Positions 1 to 7,928 of a stretch of DNA of 64,000 bases are shown one piece after another. The number at the start of each line of letters is the position of its first letter. Positions within the stretch are counted from its first letter, which is position 1. This DNA is from an uncultured Desulfobacteraceae bacterium (lineage in GTDB: Bacteria > Desulfobacterota > Desulfobacteria > Desulfobacterales > UBA5852), in NCBI GenBank assembly GCA_913060875.1, contig CAJXSL010000010.1:62001-126000 (forward strand), given 5' to 3'. Below the pieces are notes generated by a model. The model made no database searches. It worked only from the letters and a program-made list of their open reading frames with translations, and was not told the DNA's origin. The translations under genes were made by a program, and so were the position numbers.

Positions 1-1741
1 TGACAACATTACGAAAATACGGTTTTTCAGCATTTTTGATGATGCGATTGGTTTGGGATACGAATTGGCCGTCAGGATGGTTGCGTAAATAGGCGATACC
101 AGCGTGGGCAATTTCCTCAGGTTCACCGCCCTGCAAGGCAACGATATTTTGATAGTCGCGATCATCGATAAGGGGAGGGATGGCCGCGCGTTTTTGCAGG
201 ATTGGATCCGCCCAGGCCGTATCAGCGTGGCGGGATAGAAAATTTCCGTAAAGCGCGTCGATTTCTTCATAACGTTTTTCAGCGTGGAGTTTCTCCGCGT
301 TGGCTTCGACAAGCTTGAAATCTCTTTGCACTATGCGTTTGCGAATAGAATCGATGTTTGTACGGGCCTGCTCCCGCATTTTATCATCGTCGATACGGGC
401 CATATAGCTTTCAAAAACACGAATTTGAGCCTCTAAAGAAGCCTTTTCGCGAGCCTCTGTAACCGTCCGAAGGTAATCTTCTTCGCGACGTTGCGCGCTG
501 AAGTAAAAATACCAGAAGATCGATCCTGTTATCAAAACAACACTCAGGGTTATGAGGGCGACTTTTGAATAGCGTTTAAGGTTTAGTTTCTTTTTCGGTA
601 GATCAACCTGCCATTTTTTCGATTGGCAGTAATCGATAATATGCTGGCGGGCCTTGTCCGGTGGCGTTCCAAAGCTGATCGCCTTGCGAAGTAGATGATG
701 ATAATGTTCTGTACAGATAACGTTCTGCTGGGCCGCAAGATCGATTTCATAATTGAGTCTTTTCAACATTGCGCGTGCGCGGCTCAAGTCGTAGGCGTAG
801 CGATTTTCATCTGTTTTAAAAAGGGATATACATTGTCCCGCCAGAACAGCACTGGCCGTAACAACGGCATCCTTTTGGGCGATTTTCCGGATAGCTTGCT
901 CTTTTTCAATAGATTTCGCCTGGAGTGCTTCTAATGTGGAACCCGGAAAAAGACCGAGAAAACTGTAGAGGGAATCCTGTTCGACAATTTTCAGGTTCTC
1001 ATTAATGAACTGCTCGACCGTACTGTCGATTTGGTAGCTGGTTTCGGTATCAACCTCGGCTTCCTTTTTAATCGGACAGCGAACACGGCGCAGGATGTCG
1101 CCCTGATCGATTGAATAGATGGCTGCGAGGTTTGAAATCTCATTTTGGGCCATGAAGCCTTTGCGGATCTGGATATTGATGTAGGCCTCAATCTCGGCCG
1201 AGCGTTCATCCTGCAGCTTTTTCAAAACGGCCTGGACATTATCGGAGGTAGTGCCAAATTGAGCGGCTATTTTGGAAACTGTTTTTTCATCCGGTTTTTC
1301 ATGAATCAAAAGCCGGCTGAGATGAATCGCCAACGGGGCGCCTTTTTTCTTGCGCCAGCGATCCGCGCGTCTTTGGACAATGGTCGGCTTTACCTTGTGA
1401 AATGTAGCCAGACGGTCAATGTCATCCTCATCCAAGTCGCCTTTACTGCCCAACAATTGAATATGCTTGTCAATCGCAATAAATTTGGCTTCCAGTTTTT
1501 TCTTGAGAAGATCGAGGGCTGCCCGAGCTTCCGAAGTTCTTAACTCGGAATCGCTCATGACCTTGCGGATTTCGGTGAGAAGACTGATATTTTGACGGGC
1601 CAGCGTGCCTTTTGTGGGATGATTGCGCAGGCGGCTCCATTCCGCCTGTTTACGTTTGATAGCGGCGGCGATAACTTGAGGATTGGATTCAGGTGGATTT
1701 ATTTTTAACTCAAGAAGCTGGTAAAAATTAACCCTGCTCAT
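1..1741 (-). CDS. J-like membrane protein of the Hsp70 operon (C-terminus outside window)
   Basis: Open from an ATG at 1741 to the left edge, giving 580 visible residues; the end lies outside the window. The N-terminus (about residues 5-65, NFYQLLEL... with RNHPTKG near 40) resembles the degenerate J-like domain that accompanies non-canonical bacterial Hsp70s; it carries HPT where a true J domain has HPD. A long charged, probably helical region follows. One hydrophobic segment sits at about residues 390-413 (VALITLSVVLITGSIFWYF), followed by a Glu/Lys/Arg-rich likely coiled coil. It is therefore probably a membrane-anchored partner of the Hsp70 encoded 150 bp upstream. I recognise no catalytic motif. 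The role is inferred from position and the N-terminal resemblance. Reading frame and start are well supported; the function is tentative. Confidence 0.8.
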   Translation of the reverse strand, partial: MSRVNFYQLLELKINPPESNPQVIAAAIKRKQAEWSRLRNHPTKGTLARQNISLLTEIRKVMSDSELRTSEARAALDLLKKKLEAKFIAIDKHIQLLGSKGDLDEDDIDRLATFHKVKPTIVQRRADRWRKKKGAPLAIHLSRLLIHEKPDEKTVSKIAAQFGTTSDNVQAVLKKLQDERSAEIEAYINIQIRKGFMAQNEISNLAAIYSIDQGDILRRVRCPIKKEAEVDTETSYQIDSTVEQFINENLKIVEQDSLYSFLGLFPGSTLEALQAKSIEKEQAIRKIAQKDAVVTASAVLAGQCISLFKTDENRYAYDLSRARAMLKRLNYEIDLAAQQNVICTEHYHHLLRKAISFGTPPDKARQHIIDYCQSKKWQVDLPKKKLNLKRYSKVALITLSVVLITGSIFWYFYFSAQRREEDYLRTVTEAREKASLEAQIRVFESYMARIDDDKMREQARTNIDSIRKRIVQRDFKLVEANAEKLHAEKRYEEIDALYGNFLSRHADTAWADPILQKRAAIPPLIDDRDYQNIVALQGGEPEEIAHAGIAYLRNHPDGQFVSQTNRIIKNAEKPYFRNVV

Positions 1742-1776
1742 GAATGCCTCTTTTATGGTTTAGGCCGTCAAATTAA

Positions 1777-1823
1777 GGAAAAAATGAACATGCGTTTCCC
1801 ATTATCACCACAGGAAACGCATG
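1777..1823 (-). terminator. Intrinsic terminator between the Hsp70 and J-like genes
   Basis: On the minus strand a perfect 11-bp stem (CATGCGTTTCC / GGAAACGCATG, 1823-1813 with 1799-1789) is followed at once by TTCATTTTTTCC. This is a classic hairpin plus U-tract. It sits inside the operon, between the Hsp70 stop and the J-like start, so it may lower expression of the downstream gene rather than end the operon. Confidence 0.7.
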
Positions 1824-1891
1824 AAGAAAACGTTGTGCTCACGCGGTGGCCCGTCATACGACGATTCACCACCAATAGTATCGGGCGTGCG

Positions 1892-3556
1892 TCAATGCAC
1901 CACAAGATGCTGCGCCCGCTCAATGGCTTCGGCCAATTCTTTGCCCTGGATGACGGAACTTGTTTCAATCTTGGCCACGACCTGTCGGTTTTCCGATGTT
2001 TCGATTGCCGTGATCTGAAGCCGCCCCTCACGGTTAAGGTTGAAGGTAATTTCGACCGGAGAATCCTCCGGAAGGCCTTCGGGCAGATCTAAAACGGCCG
2101 TGCCAATTTCAATGGAGTGTTCGACAGAAACGACTTTTTCGTTGGTTTCATTTTCCATGATACGGATGAGCACACGTTCTTGGTTGGCTTCAGGGGTATA
2201 AAAAGTCCGTTTGGTTTCGACGGGTACGACGGTGTTTTTCAAGATGAGATTGAAAACCCCTTCCTGATTATTGGGGCGCCGGGCGACAACGCCAAAGCTT
2301 TTGCTGGCCACATCACGGATTTTCATGGTTGATCGTTTGACGGCCGAGAGGGTGACACCCGTTTCTTCGGACATTTCCTTGGCGACTTCCTCCATGATTT
2401 GCTTGGGCGTCGTTTCAATAATGTCTTCTTCATCGTCAACGCTACGGTTCGTTTTTTCCGCGATTCGTTTAATAAGGCCGTCATTCAAAGATAATTTCCA
2501 CCCGTAAATGGCAGCACCTTTCGCAACCGCCTCATCCGGATCAAACATGCGCGGTTCCATTCCGAACTCCTGTCGGATGCGGTCCGGAATCTGGGGCATG
2601 CGGGTAGACCCGCCAACCATAATGATTTCGTCGAAATGCTCGTAGCCTTTGTTTTTGGCATCTTTTAGCATTTCATGCGTCAAGGCAATGGTTCGTTCCA
2701 GGAGGTCTTCGGTGATTTCCAGGAATTTATCGCGGCTCAATTCGACTTTCACGCGGTCACCGCCGTGGGTGATTGAGATGGGGGTTTTATCCCGCTGAGA
2801 AAGGATTTTTTTAGATTTTTCCGATGAAAGCTGCAGATCCTGCCATGTATCGGGGTCTTCCAGGATATCCTCTTCCGATTGTGTTTGACGTTGAAACTCC
2901 TGGACTAAAAAGGCGACGATGCGGTCGTCCCAATCCTTGCCGCCCAGATTATGGTCTCCGCCGGTACAAATGACGTCGATAGAGCTTTCCTGGATGTCGA
3001 TCATGGTGATATCAAACGTTCCGCCCCCAAGATCGTAAACTAAAACAACCCGGTTTTCCGTTTCCTGAACGGTTCCGTAGGCGATGGCCGCCGCGGTCGG
3101 CTCATTGATGATTTGCCGCACGTTGAAACCCGCTATTTCTCCAGCTTTGCGGGTCGCCTCCCGCTCGTTGATACCGAAGTAAGCCGGGCAGGTAATCACC
3201 ACATCCTGAACTTTTTCGCCGATGGTTTGTTCCGCGTCCTGGGCAACTTTGCGCAGAATATAACAGGAAATTTCCTCCGGCCGGTAGGTCTTGCCGTCAT
3301 ATTCATAAAGGAAATTGGCTTCCCCCATGGACCGCTTGATAAAACTAACCACTTCATTGGGATATAGTTTGGCACTTTCTTTGGCGACATCGCCAACAAC
3401 AATTTCACTGCCATCGAAGAAAACCACCGAAGGTGTTATCCGTTGATTTTCGGCATTGGGAATAATCACGGGTTTGCCATATTCATCAACATAGGCAATG
3501 GAAGAGTAGGTCGTGCCGAGATCGATACCAAAAATTTTGTTTATTGCATCACTCAT
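1892..3556 (-). CDS. Hsp70-family chaperone, short form without C-terminal lid
   Basis: A 554-residue DnaK-like ATPase. The nucleotide-binding domain shows phosphate loop 1 (IDLGTTYS, residues 11-18), DLGGGTFD in the middle, and the adenosine motif VGGSTRMPQIP. A beta-sandwich substrate-binding domain follows (about 400-525). The protein then ends, so the helical lid and acidic tail of a 630-640-residue housekeeping DnaK are missing. Its start overlaps the end of the GrpE-like gene by 8 bp, pointing to translational coupling. A membrane J-like gene follows. This set is best read as a specialised chaperone module rather than the main dnaK-dnaJ-grpE system. Client and trigger are unknown. Confidence 0.9.
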   Translation of the reverse strand: MSDAINKIFGIDLGTTYSSIAYVDEYGKPVIIPNAENQRITPSVVFFDGSEIVVGDVAKESAKLYPNEVVSFIKRSMGEANFLYEYDGKTYRPEEISCYILRKVAQDAEQTIGEKVQDVVITCPAYFGINEREATRKAGEIAGFNVRQIINEPTAAAIAYGTVQETENRVVLVYDLGGGTFDITMIDIQESSIDVICTGGDHNLGGKDWDDRIVAFLVQEFQRQTQSEEDILEDPDTWQDLQLSSEKSKKILSQRDKTPISITHGGDRVKVELSRDKFLEITEDLLERTIALTHEMLKDAKNKGYEHFDEIIMVGGSTRMPQIPDRIRQEFGMEPRMFDPDEAVAKGAAIYGWKLSLNDGLIKRIAEKTNRSVDDEEDIIETTPKQIMEEVAKEMSEETGVTLSAVKRSTMKIRDVASKSFGVVARRPNNQEGVFNLILKNTVVPVETKRTFYTPEANQERVLIRIMENETNEKVVSVEHSIEIGTAVLDLPEGLPEDSPVEITFNLNREGRLQITAIETSENRQVVAKIETSSVIQGKELAEAIERAQHLVVH

Positions 3557-4532
3557 CGATATTCCCCATCTCTACTGATTTTTTCTCATCCGTGTAGACA
3601 TAAACGGCAACCATTTCCTGTCGTATCACTTTGCCTTCCCATTCATATCCAGGCCGCAAACTCTTGGCAATGGTCTTGTCTTTTGAAATGTCATCAGTGG
3701 TTATTTTTTTTATGGCACGTTGTCGCGCAGGATCGAAGTCGCCCTCCCGATTCTTGTATGGTTTGACGCCCTGCCAGTAGAATATATCCTCCAGATCGGA
3801 AGGAATGGCTTCCAGATACCGGAACAGTTTCACCGGATCCCGCTGGGAGACTTCCAGAGACCTGAAATAAGCTAACCATTTACGAATGTCGTCGGCAACT
3901 TTAACCACGTCGAGAACAATCGATAATATATGTTTTTTAACGATGTCCTGTTTGTACTCCTGGAGTTCCTGATGCAGTTTGTCGATGATTTCATCTTTAT
4001 GGGCATCGTATTTAATCTTGCCTTGAAACTCATCGAGCAACTGCGTAAGCTGTGCCTGAACGGCATCAAACTGGGGCTGAAAATCGTGTGGAACAGCATC
4101 TTGGATGAGCGGGGCATCCGTTATTATTTCGGGCAGTGCTTCTGATTGAGGCGCGGTGGCAACCATGTCGTCTTCATCTGAAAATTCGTCATGGATGTCG
4201 GGAGCATCGATTCCATCGTCAATTGCGGCCTCCATATCGGCCTGCTCCAAAACGTCCGTGGGTGCTCCATCATCACCTTGATCGTCCTGCGGAACCGGCA
4301 ATTCGCCATTTCCCCCTTCGGATTGATCGCCATCGTCGAAAGGGGACGCCTTGAGTCCGACTTCCGCCAATTCGTCTTCGTCGAAAAGGGCGGGTAGGCC
4401 TGCGCCATCAGGCTCCGGTACATCTTCGGCAGGGGGGGCCTCCTGGCTGGACTCCGTATCCAGAGGTGTTTCCTCAGACGATAAATCGTCCAAGGGAATG
4501 CCAACTTCATATTCGTCCTTATCCTGATTCAT
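3549..4532 (-). CDS. GrpE-like nucleotide exchange factor with long acidic N-terminus
   Basis: 327 residues from the chosen ATG, which has GAGGA just upstream. The frame stays open to 4664, but that upstream ATG lies inside the predicted promoter and encodes an unlikely sequence. About 150 N-terminal residues are very rich in Asp, Glu and Pro and look disordered. A coiled-coil segment follows, then a recognisable GrpE core ending in SLRPGYEWEGKVIRQEMVAV, the GrpE beta-domain signature. GrpE proteins are usually near 200 residues, so the acidic extension is unusual. The gene is first in the operon with the Hsp70 and J-like genes. It presumably releases ADP from the adjacent Hsp70. Confidence 0.85.
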   Translation of the reverse strand: MNQDKDEYEVGIPLDDLSSEETPLDTESSQEAPPAEDVPEPDGAGLPALFDEDELAEVGLKASPFDDGDQSEGGNGELPVPQDDQGDDGAPTDVLEQADMEAAIDDGIDAPDIHDEFSDEDDMVATAPQSEALPEIITDAPLIQDAVPHDFQPQFDAVQAQLTQLLDEFQGKIKYDAHKDEIIDKLHQELQEYKQDIVKKHILSIVLDVVKVADDIRKWLAYFRSLEVSQRDPVKLFRYLEAIPSDLEDIFYWQGVKPYKNREGDFDPARQRAIKKITTDDISKDKTIAKSLRPGYEWEGKVIRQEMVAVYVYTDEKKSVEMGNIDE

Positions 4533-4646
4533 CATTTCCTCGCAAAAGATGAAAAGCAATACGGTTGTCGTGCGGCTTCCGGCTTTCAGGGTTAAGGCTA
4601 AAATCCATGTGCAGTCGTTCGAATAAACGCTATTTAAATCTTGTAA

Positions 4647-4675
4647 TTTAAAACCCACCAGCATCAGAAAGTCAA
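4647..4675 (-). promoter_or_regulatory. Candidate sigma70 promoter of the chaperone operon
   Basis: The minus strand has TTGACT (4675-4670), a 17-bp spacer and TTTAAA (4652-4647). Transcription would start near 4640, about 105 nt before the GrpE-like ATG. I see no CIRCE-like inverted repeat around it. Confidence 0.5.
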
Positions 4676-4723
4676 GGTTTTCATCCCAATATTGGGGGGA
4701 TATCGTTGTCGTATCCCGTAACT

Positions 4724-4768
4724 AAAAAGCCGCCAGTGGGTTGGAATCCCATCTGACGGCTTTCTTTT
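4724..4768. terminator. Bidirectional-looking intrinsic terminator
   Basis: An inverted repeat pairs AAAGCCG..CAGTGGG with CCCA.CTG.CGGCTTT around the loop TTGGAAT. A run of five T follows on the minus strand and TTTCTTTT on the plus strand. It lies just after the stop of the EF-G-like gene and would end that transcript before the chaperone operon promoter. Confidence 0.7.
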
Positions 4769-4801
4769 GGCGATGCGAACAAATTATCCTTTGGAATTAT
4801 T

Positions 4802-6877
4802 TCATTCTTCCGCCTTTTTGACTTCCTCGATCACTTTTTCGGCGATTTGGGCCGGCACTTCATCATAATGGGAAAACGCCATGCTATAGATGCCGCGCCC
4901 CCCTGTCATCGATCTCAGGTCGGGGGCATAGGTCTGGAATTCCGCCAAGGGAACCTGGGCTTTGATCTCCTGGTAGCGGCCGGCATTTTCCATTCCCAGG
5001 ACCCTGCCCCGGCGCCCGTTTAGATCGCCCATAATATCACCCATGTATTCGTCCGGGGTGGTCACGGTAACTTCCATTATAGGTTCCAAAAGGACCGGGG
5101 TGGCATCCGCAACGGCCTTTTTAAACGCCAGGGAGCCTGCCACCTTAAAGGCCATTTCAGACGAATCGACGGCATGAAAGGAGCCGAAATCAAGGGTTGC
5201 CCGGAAATCCACTGTTGGGAATCCGGCCAAAACCCCCTTTTTGGCGGATTCAACGATGCCCTTTTCAACGGCCGGAATGTACGTTTTGGGAATAACACCG
5301 CCGACGATGGCATCCACGAATTCGAATCCGGCGCCCCGCGGCAATGGCTCCATCTGGATCCAACAATCCCCGTACTGGCCATGGCCGCCGGTTTGTTTTT
5401 TGTGCTTGCCTTGAACGCGAACCTTCTTTTTGATGGTCTCCCGGTAGGGTATCTTGGGGATATTGAGGTTGACGTCCACTCCGAATTTGCGCTTCATTTT
5501 CTCGATCGTGGCCTCGATATGGACTTGGCCACGGCCGGACAACAGGATTTCATTGGTTTCAGAGTTGCGTTCCAACTTCAGCCCGGTGTCTTCCTCTATG
5601 ATTTTGTTCAAAGAGATATAGATTTTATCTTCATCGCCTTTGGCTTTGGATTCCAGGGCAAATGAGATCAGGGGCGGCAGCGGTTCTGCAAAGGCATATT
5701 TGACTTTGCCACTATCGTCACACAGGGTATCCCCGGTGGTGGATTCTTTCAGTTTGGCCACGGCCACAATGGCCCCCGGGCCAGCCCCTTGCGCCGGTTT
5801 CTGCTCCTTTCCGGCGATTGTCAGCAGTTGGTTGAAGCGTTCCTTGGTTTCTTTGGTGGCATTGTAGAAATTGCCGTCTGATCCAAGGGTACCGGATACG
5901 ACCCGAAAAATGGAAAGCCGTCCGGCATAGGGATCGGCAACGGTCTTGAAAATAAACGCGGAAAAGGGCGCTTCAGGATCCGGATCACGGCTGACTTCGT
6001 TGTCGCCGCTGAGGTCGGTGCCGGTTTTGGGGCCCCGATCGACGGGGGATGGGGCGGCACTGATCAACAAATCGACCAGATTGTCGACGCCGACATTACC
6101 CGTGGCTGATCCACAGGCCACCGGTACGAAAATGCGCTCGTTAACGCCTTTCCGCAGGGCGGCGAGCAATTCATCGTCGGTGATGGTCTCCCCTTCGAGA
6201 TAGCGTTCGATCAAAGCGTCGTCCGCTTCGGCAATGTTTTCGATCAGGTTTTCTTTCTCCGCTTCGACCAGGTCCTGCATGTCTTCCGGGATGTCTACCG
6301 TACTGGCTTTACCCTTATCATCATAGGTATAGGCCTTCATGCTGATGAGGTCGACGACGCCCTTGAAATCGCCTTCGGAACCGATCGGCAATTGGACCAT
6401 AATGGGCTTGGGATCGGACAGGGATTCGGCGACATCCTCAAAAGCCTTGGTAAAATCGGCGCGCTCTTTTTCCAACTTGTTGATGAAAATAATGGAGGGC
6501 AGGTTGAATTCGGCGGCAAAATCCCAGCCCTGTTCGGTCTGCACCCGGACACCGTCAATCGCATCGACGACAAACAGCGCCGCATCGACGGCCTGCATAC
6601 AGTTCTTGGTATCGGTAAAAAAATTCTGGTCCCCTGGGGTATCGATGATATTGATCGTATGTTTTTTCCATTCGAGCTGATGGACACCGCTACTGATGCT
6701 GCTTTGACGTTTCAGTTCTTCGGGCTCGAAATCCATGAGCGTATTGCCATCTTCAACACGACCAATGCGATTGGACAAGCCGGCTTTGTAGAGCATGACT
6801 TCAGCCAATGAGGTTTTTCCGGCGCCATTGTGCGACACAAAGGCAATAGTCCTAACTTGTTCTGCGTTAACAGCCAT
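4802..6877 (-). CDS. EF-G-like translational GTPase (EF-G2 type)
   Basis: 691 residues with the EF-G domain order: GTPase, beta-barrel, and the III-IV-V ribosome-contacting part. The P loop is HNGAGKT (16-22) and G3 is DTPG (79-82). Switch I has RQSSIS instead of the RGITI of canonical EF-G, which points to the EF-G2/EF-G-like paralogue group rather than the main fusA. The G4 motif reads NKLE (133-136) where NKxD is expected, an unusual Asp-to-Glu change in the guanine-specificity residue. It is a single-gene unit with its own downstream terminator. Whether it acts in translocation, recycling or another ribosome step cannot be told from sequence. Confidence 0.9.
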   Translation of the reverse strand: MAVNAEQVRTIAFVSHNGAGKTSLAEVMLYKAGLSNRIGRVEDGNTLMDFEPEELKRQSSISSGVHQLEWKKHTINIIDTPGDQNFFTDTKNCMQAVDAALFVVDAIDGVRVQTEQGWDFAAEFNLPSIIFINKLEKERADFTKAFEDVAESLSDPKPIMVQLPIGSEGDFKGVVDLISMKAYTYDDKGKASTVDIPEDMQDLVEAEKENLIENIAEADDALIERYLEGETITDDELLAALRKGVNERIFVPVACGSATGNVGVDNLVDLLISAAPSPVDRGPKTGTDLSGDNEVSRDPDPEAPFSAFIFKTVADPYAGRLSIFRVVSGTLGSDGNFYNATKETKERFNQLLTIAGKEQKPAQGAGPGAIVAVAKLKESTTGDTLCDDSGKVKYAFAEPLPPLISFALESKAKGDEDKIYISLNKIIEEDTGLKLERNSETNEILLSGRGQVHIEATIEKMKRKFGVDVNLNIPKIPYRETIKKKVRVQGKHKKQTGGHGQYGDCWIQMEPLPRGAGFEFVDAIVGGVIPKTYIPAVEKGIVESAKKGVLAGFPTVDFRATLDFGSFHAVDSSEMAFKVAGSLAFKKAVADATPVLLEPIMEVTVTTPDEYMGDIMGDLNGRRGRVLGMENAGRYQEIKAQVPLAEFQTYAPDLRSMTGGRGIYSMAFSHYDEVPAQIAEKVIEEVKKAEE

Positions 6878-6971
6878 TTATGCTCCTCTCTGCCATGTTT
6901 TGATAAACCATACCCCAAATGATACCAAATTTTGCTAAAGTCATTTCAACTACCTGTCCCTACTAAAAAAA

Positions 6972-7718
6972 TCAAGTGGAAAATTGCCGCAGGAAGGCAA
7001 GAAATTCCTGGTTGCCTTTGGGGCCCCGAATAGGGGAGGGGACGTCGCCCATGTATTGCAGCGGCAGTTTCTCGAAAAACTGACGCAAGGATGAGATGAC
7101 TTCCTGATGAAGACGGCTGTCCTTGACCACACCGCCCTTGCCGACTTGTCCCTTGCCCACTTCGAATTGGGGTTTGATCAGGGCAATGATACCGGCGTCA
7201 GCTTTCATTAATGGCAAAACTGCCGGCACGATCAGGCGCAGGGAAATGAAAGACACATCGATGGTGACATAATCCACCATCTCCGGCACCGTATCCCGAT
7301 TGATATGACGGGCATTGGTGCGCTCAATGGCAATGACGCGCTGGTCCTGCCGCAATTTCCAGGCCAGTTGGCCATAACCGACATCGACGGCATAAACTTT
7401 CCGGGCGCCATGTTGCAGCAGGCAGTCGGTGAACCCTCCTGTTGATGCGCCAATGTCCAGGCAAACCGTATCCTGAAGGTCAATCGGAAACGTCTCAAGG
7501 GCTTTCTCCAACTTGAGACCGCCACGGCTGACATAGGGGAAATCTTCCTCCTTGAGGGTGATGGCGGCGTGGGTTGATACGATCGTGGCAGGCTTGGCTG
7601 CCGGCATTCCATTGACAAGGACGGATCCCGCTCGGATGAGCGCACGCGCCCGTTCGCGGCTGGTTGCCAGATGCCGTGCGACCATGAGTTGATCGAGCCG
7701 TTGCTTATCCGGTTTCAT
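6972..7718 (-). CDS. tlyA: TlyA-family rRNA methyltransferase / hemolysin A homologue
   Basis: 248 residues. An S4 RNA-binding domain at 1-65 precedes an FtsJ-like Rossmann methyltransferase with SAM motif LDIGASTGGF (87-96) and the usual YVSRGGLKLE linker (62-71). TlyA enzymes 2'-O-methylate cytidines in rRNA. Length and architecture are normal. It follows dxs in the xseA-xseB-ispA-dxs-tlyA order common in Desulfobacterota. A family A repeat begins 5 bp upstream of the start codon, so the repeat forms its whole immediate 5' untranslated region, and no strong Shine-Dalgarno is visible. Confidence 0.92.
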   Translation of the reverse strand: MKPDKQRLDQLMVARHLATSRERARALIRAGSVLVNGMPAAKPATIVSTHAAITLKEEDFPYVSRGGLKLEKALETFPIDLQDTVCLDIGASTGGFTDCLLQHGARKVYAVDVGYGQLAWKLRQDQRVIAIERTNARHINRDTVPEMVDYVTIDVSFISLRLIVPAVLPLMKADAGIIALIKPQFEVGKGQVGKGGVVKDSRLHQEVISSLRQFFEKLPLQYMGDVPSPIRGPKGNQEFLAFLRQFST

Positions 7719-7722
7719 TGGT

Positions 7723-7868
7723 TAGTACCCATCTATAAACGGCATCTTTTGGTCCCGAGCGGCGTTTTCGCTCTTTTGAAATCCTCGAAATAGCCAACTA
7801 TTCCTGCGGTTTCAAAATCGCTCAGGCCTTGCCCGAAACCAAAATTTACCATTTCTGGACGGGCACTA
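7723..7868 (-). repeat. Family A MITE-like repeat, copy 1
   Basis: 146 bp, inverted relative to copies 2 and 3. Its ends are imperfect inverted repeats of about 30 bp (minus-strand left end close to TAGTGCCCGTCCAGAAATGG). The reverse complement matches copy 3 nearly base for base along its length. It fills the gap between tlyA and dxs. No open frame of its own. Confidence 0.8.
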
Positions 7869-7928
7869 GTTAAAGGACTGCCGTACGCTTGGAAGGGGAG
7901 GGTGGGAGAAAGGTCATGCAATAGACGA

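Noticed and set aside
1145-1543. Plus-strand open frame of 132 codons
   Set aside because: It lies antisense within the long J-like gene, which has a good start, membrane helix and operon context; the plus-strand product has no recognisable features.
4533-4664. Upstream extension of the GrpE-like gene to an ATG at 4664
   Set aside because: The ATG falls within the predicted promoter, and the extra residues look unlike a GrpE N-terminus; the ATG at 4532 has its own Shine-Dalgarno.
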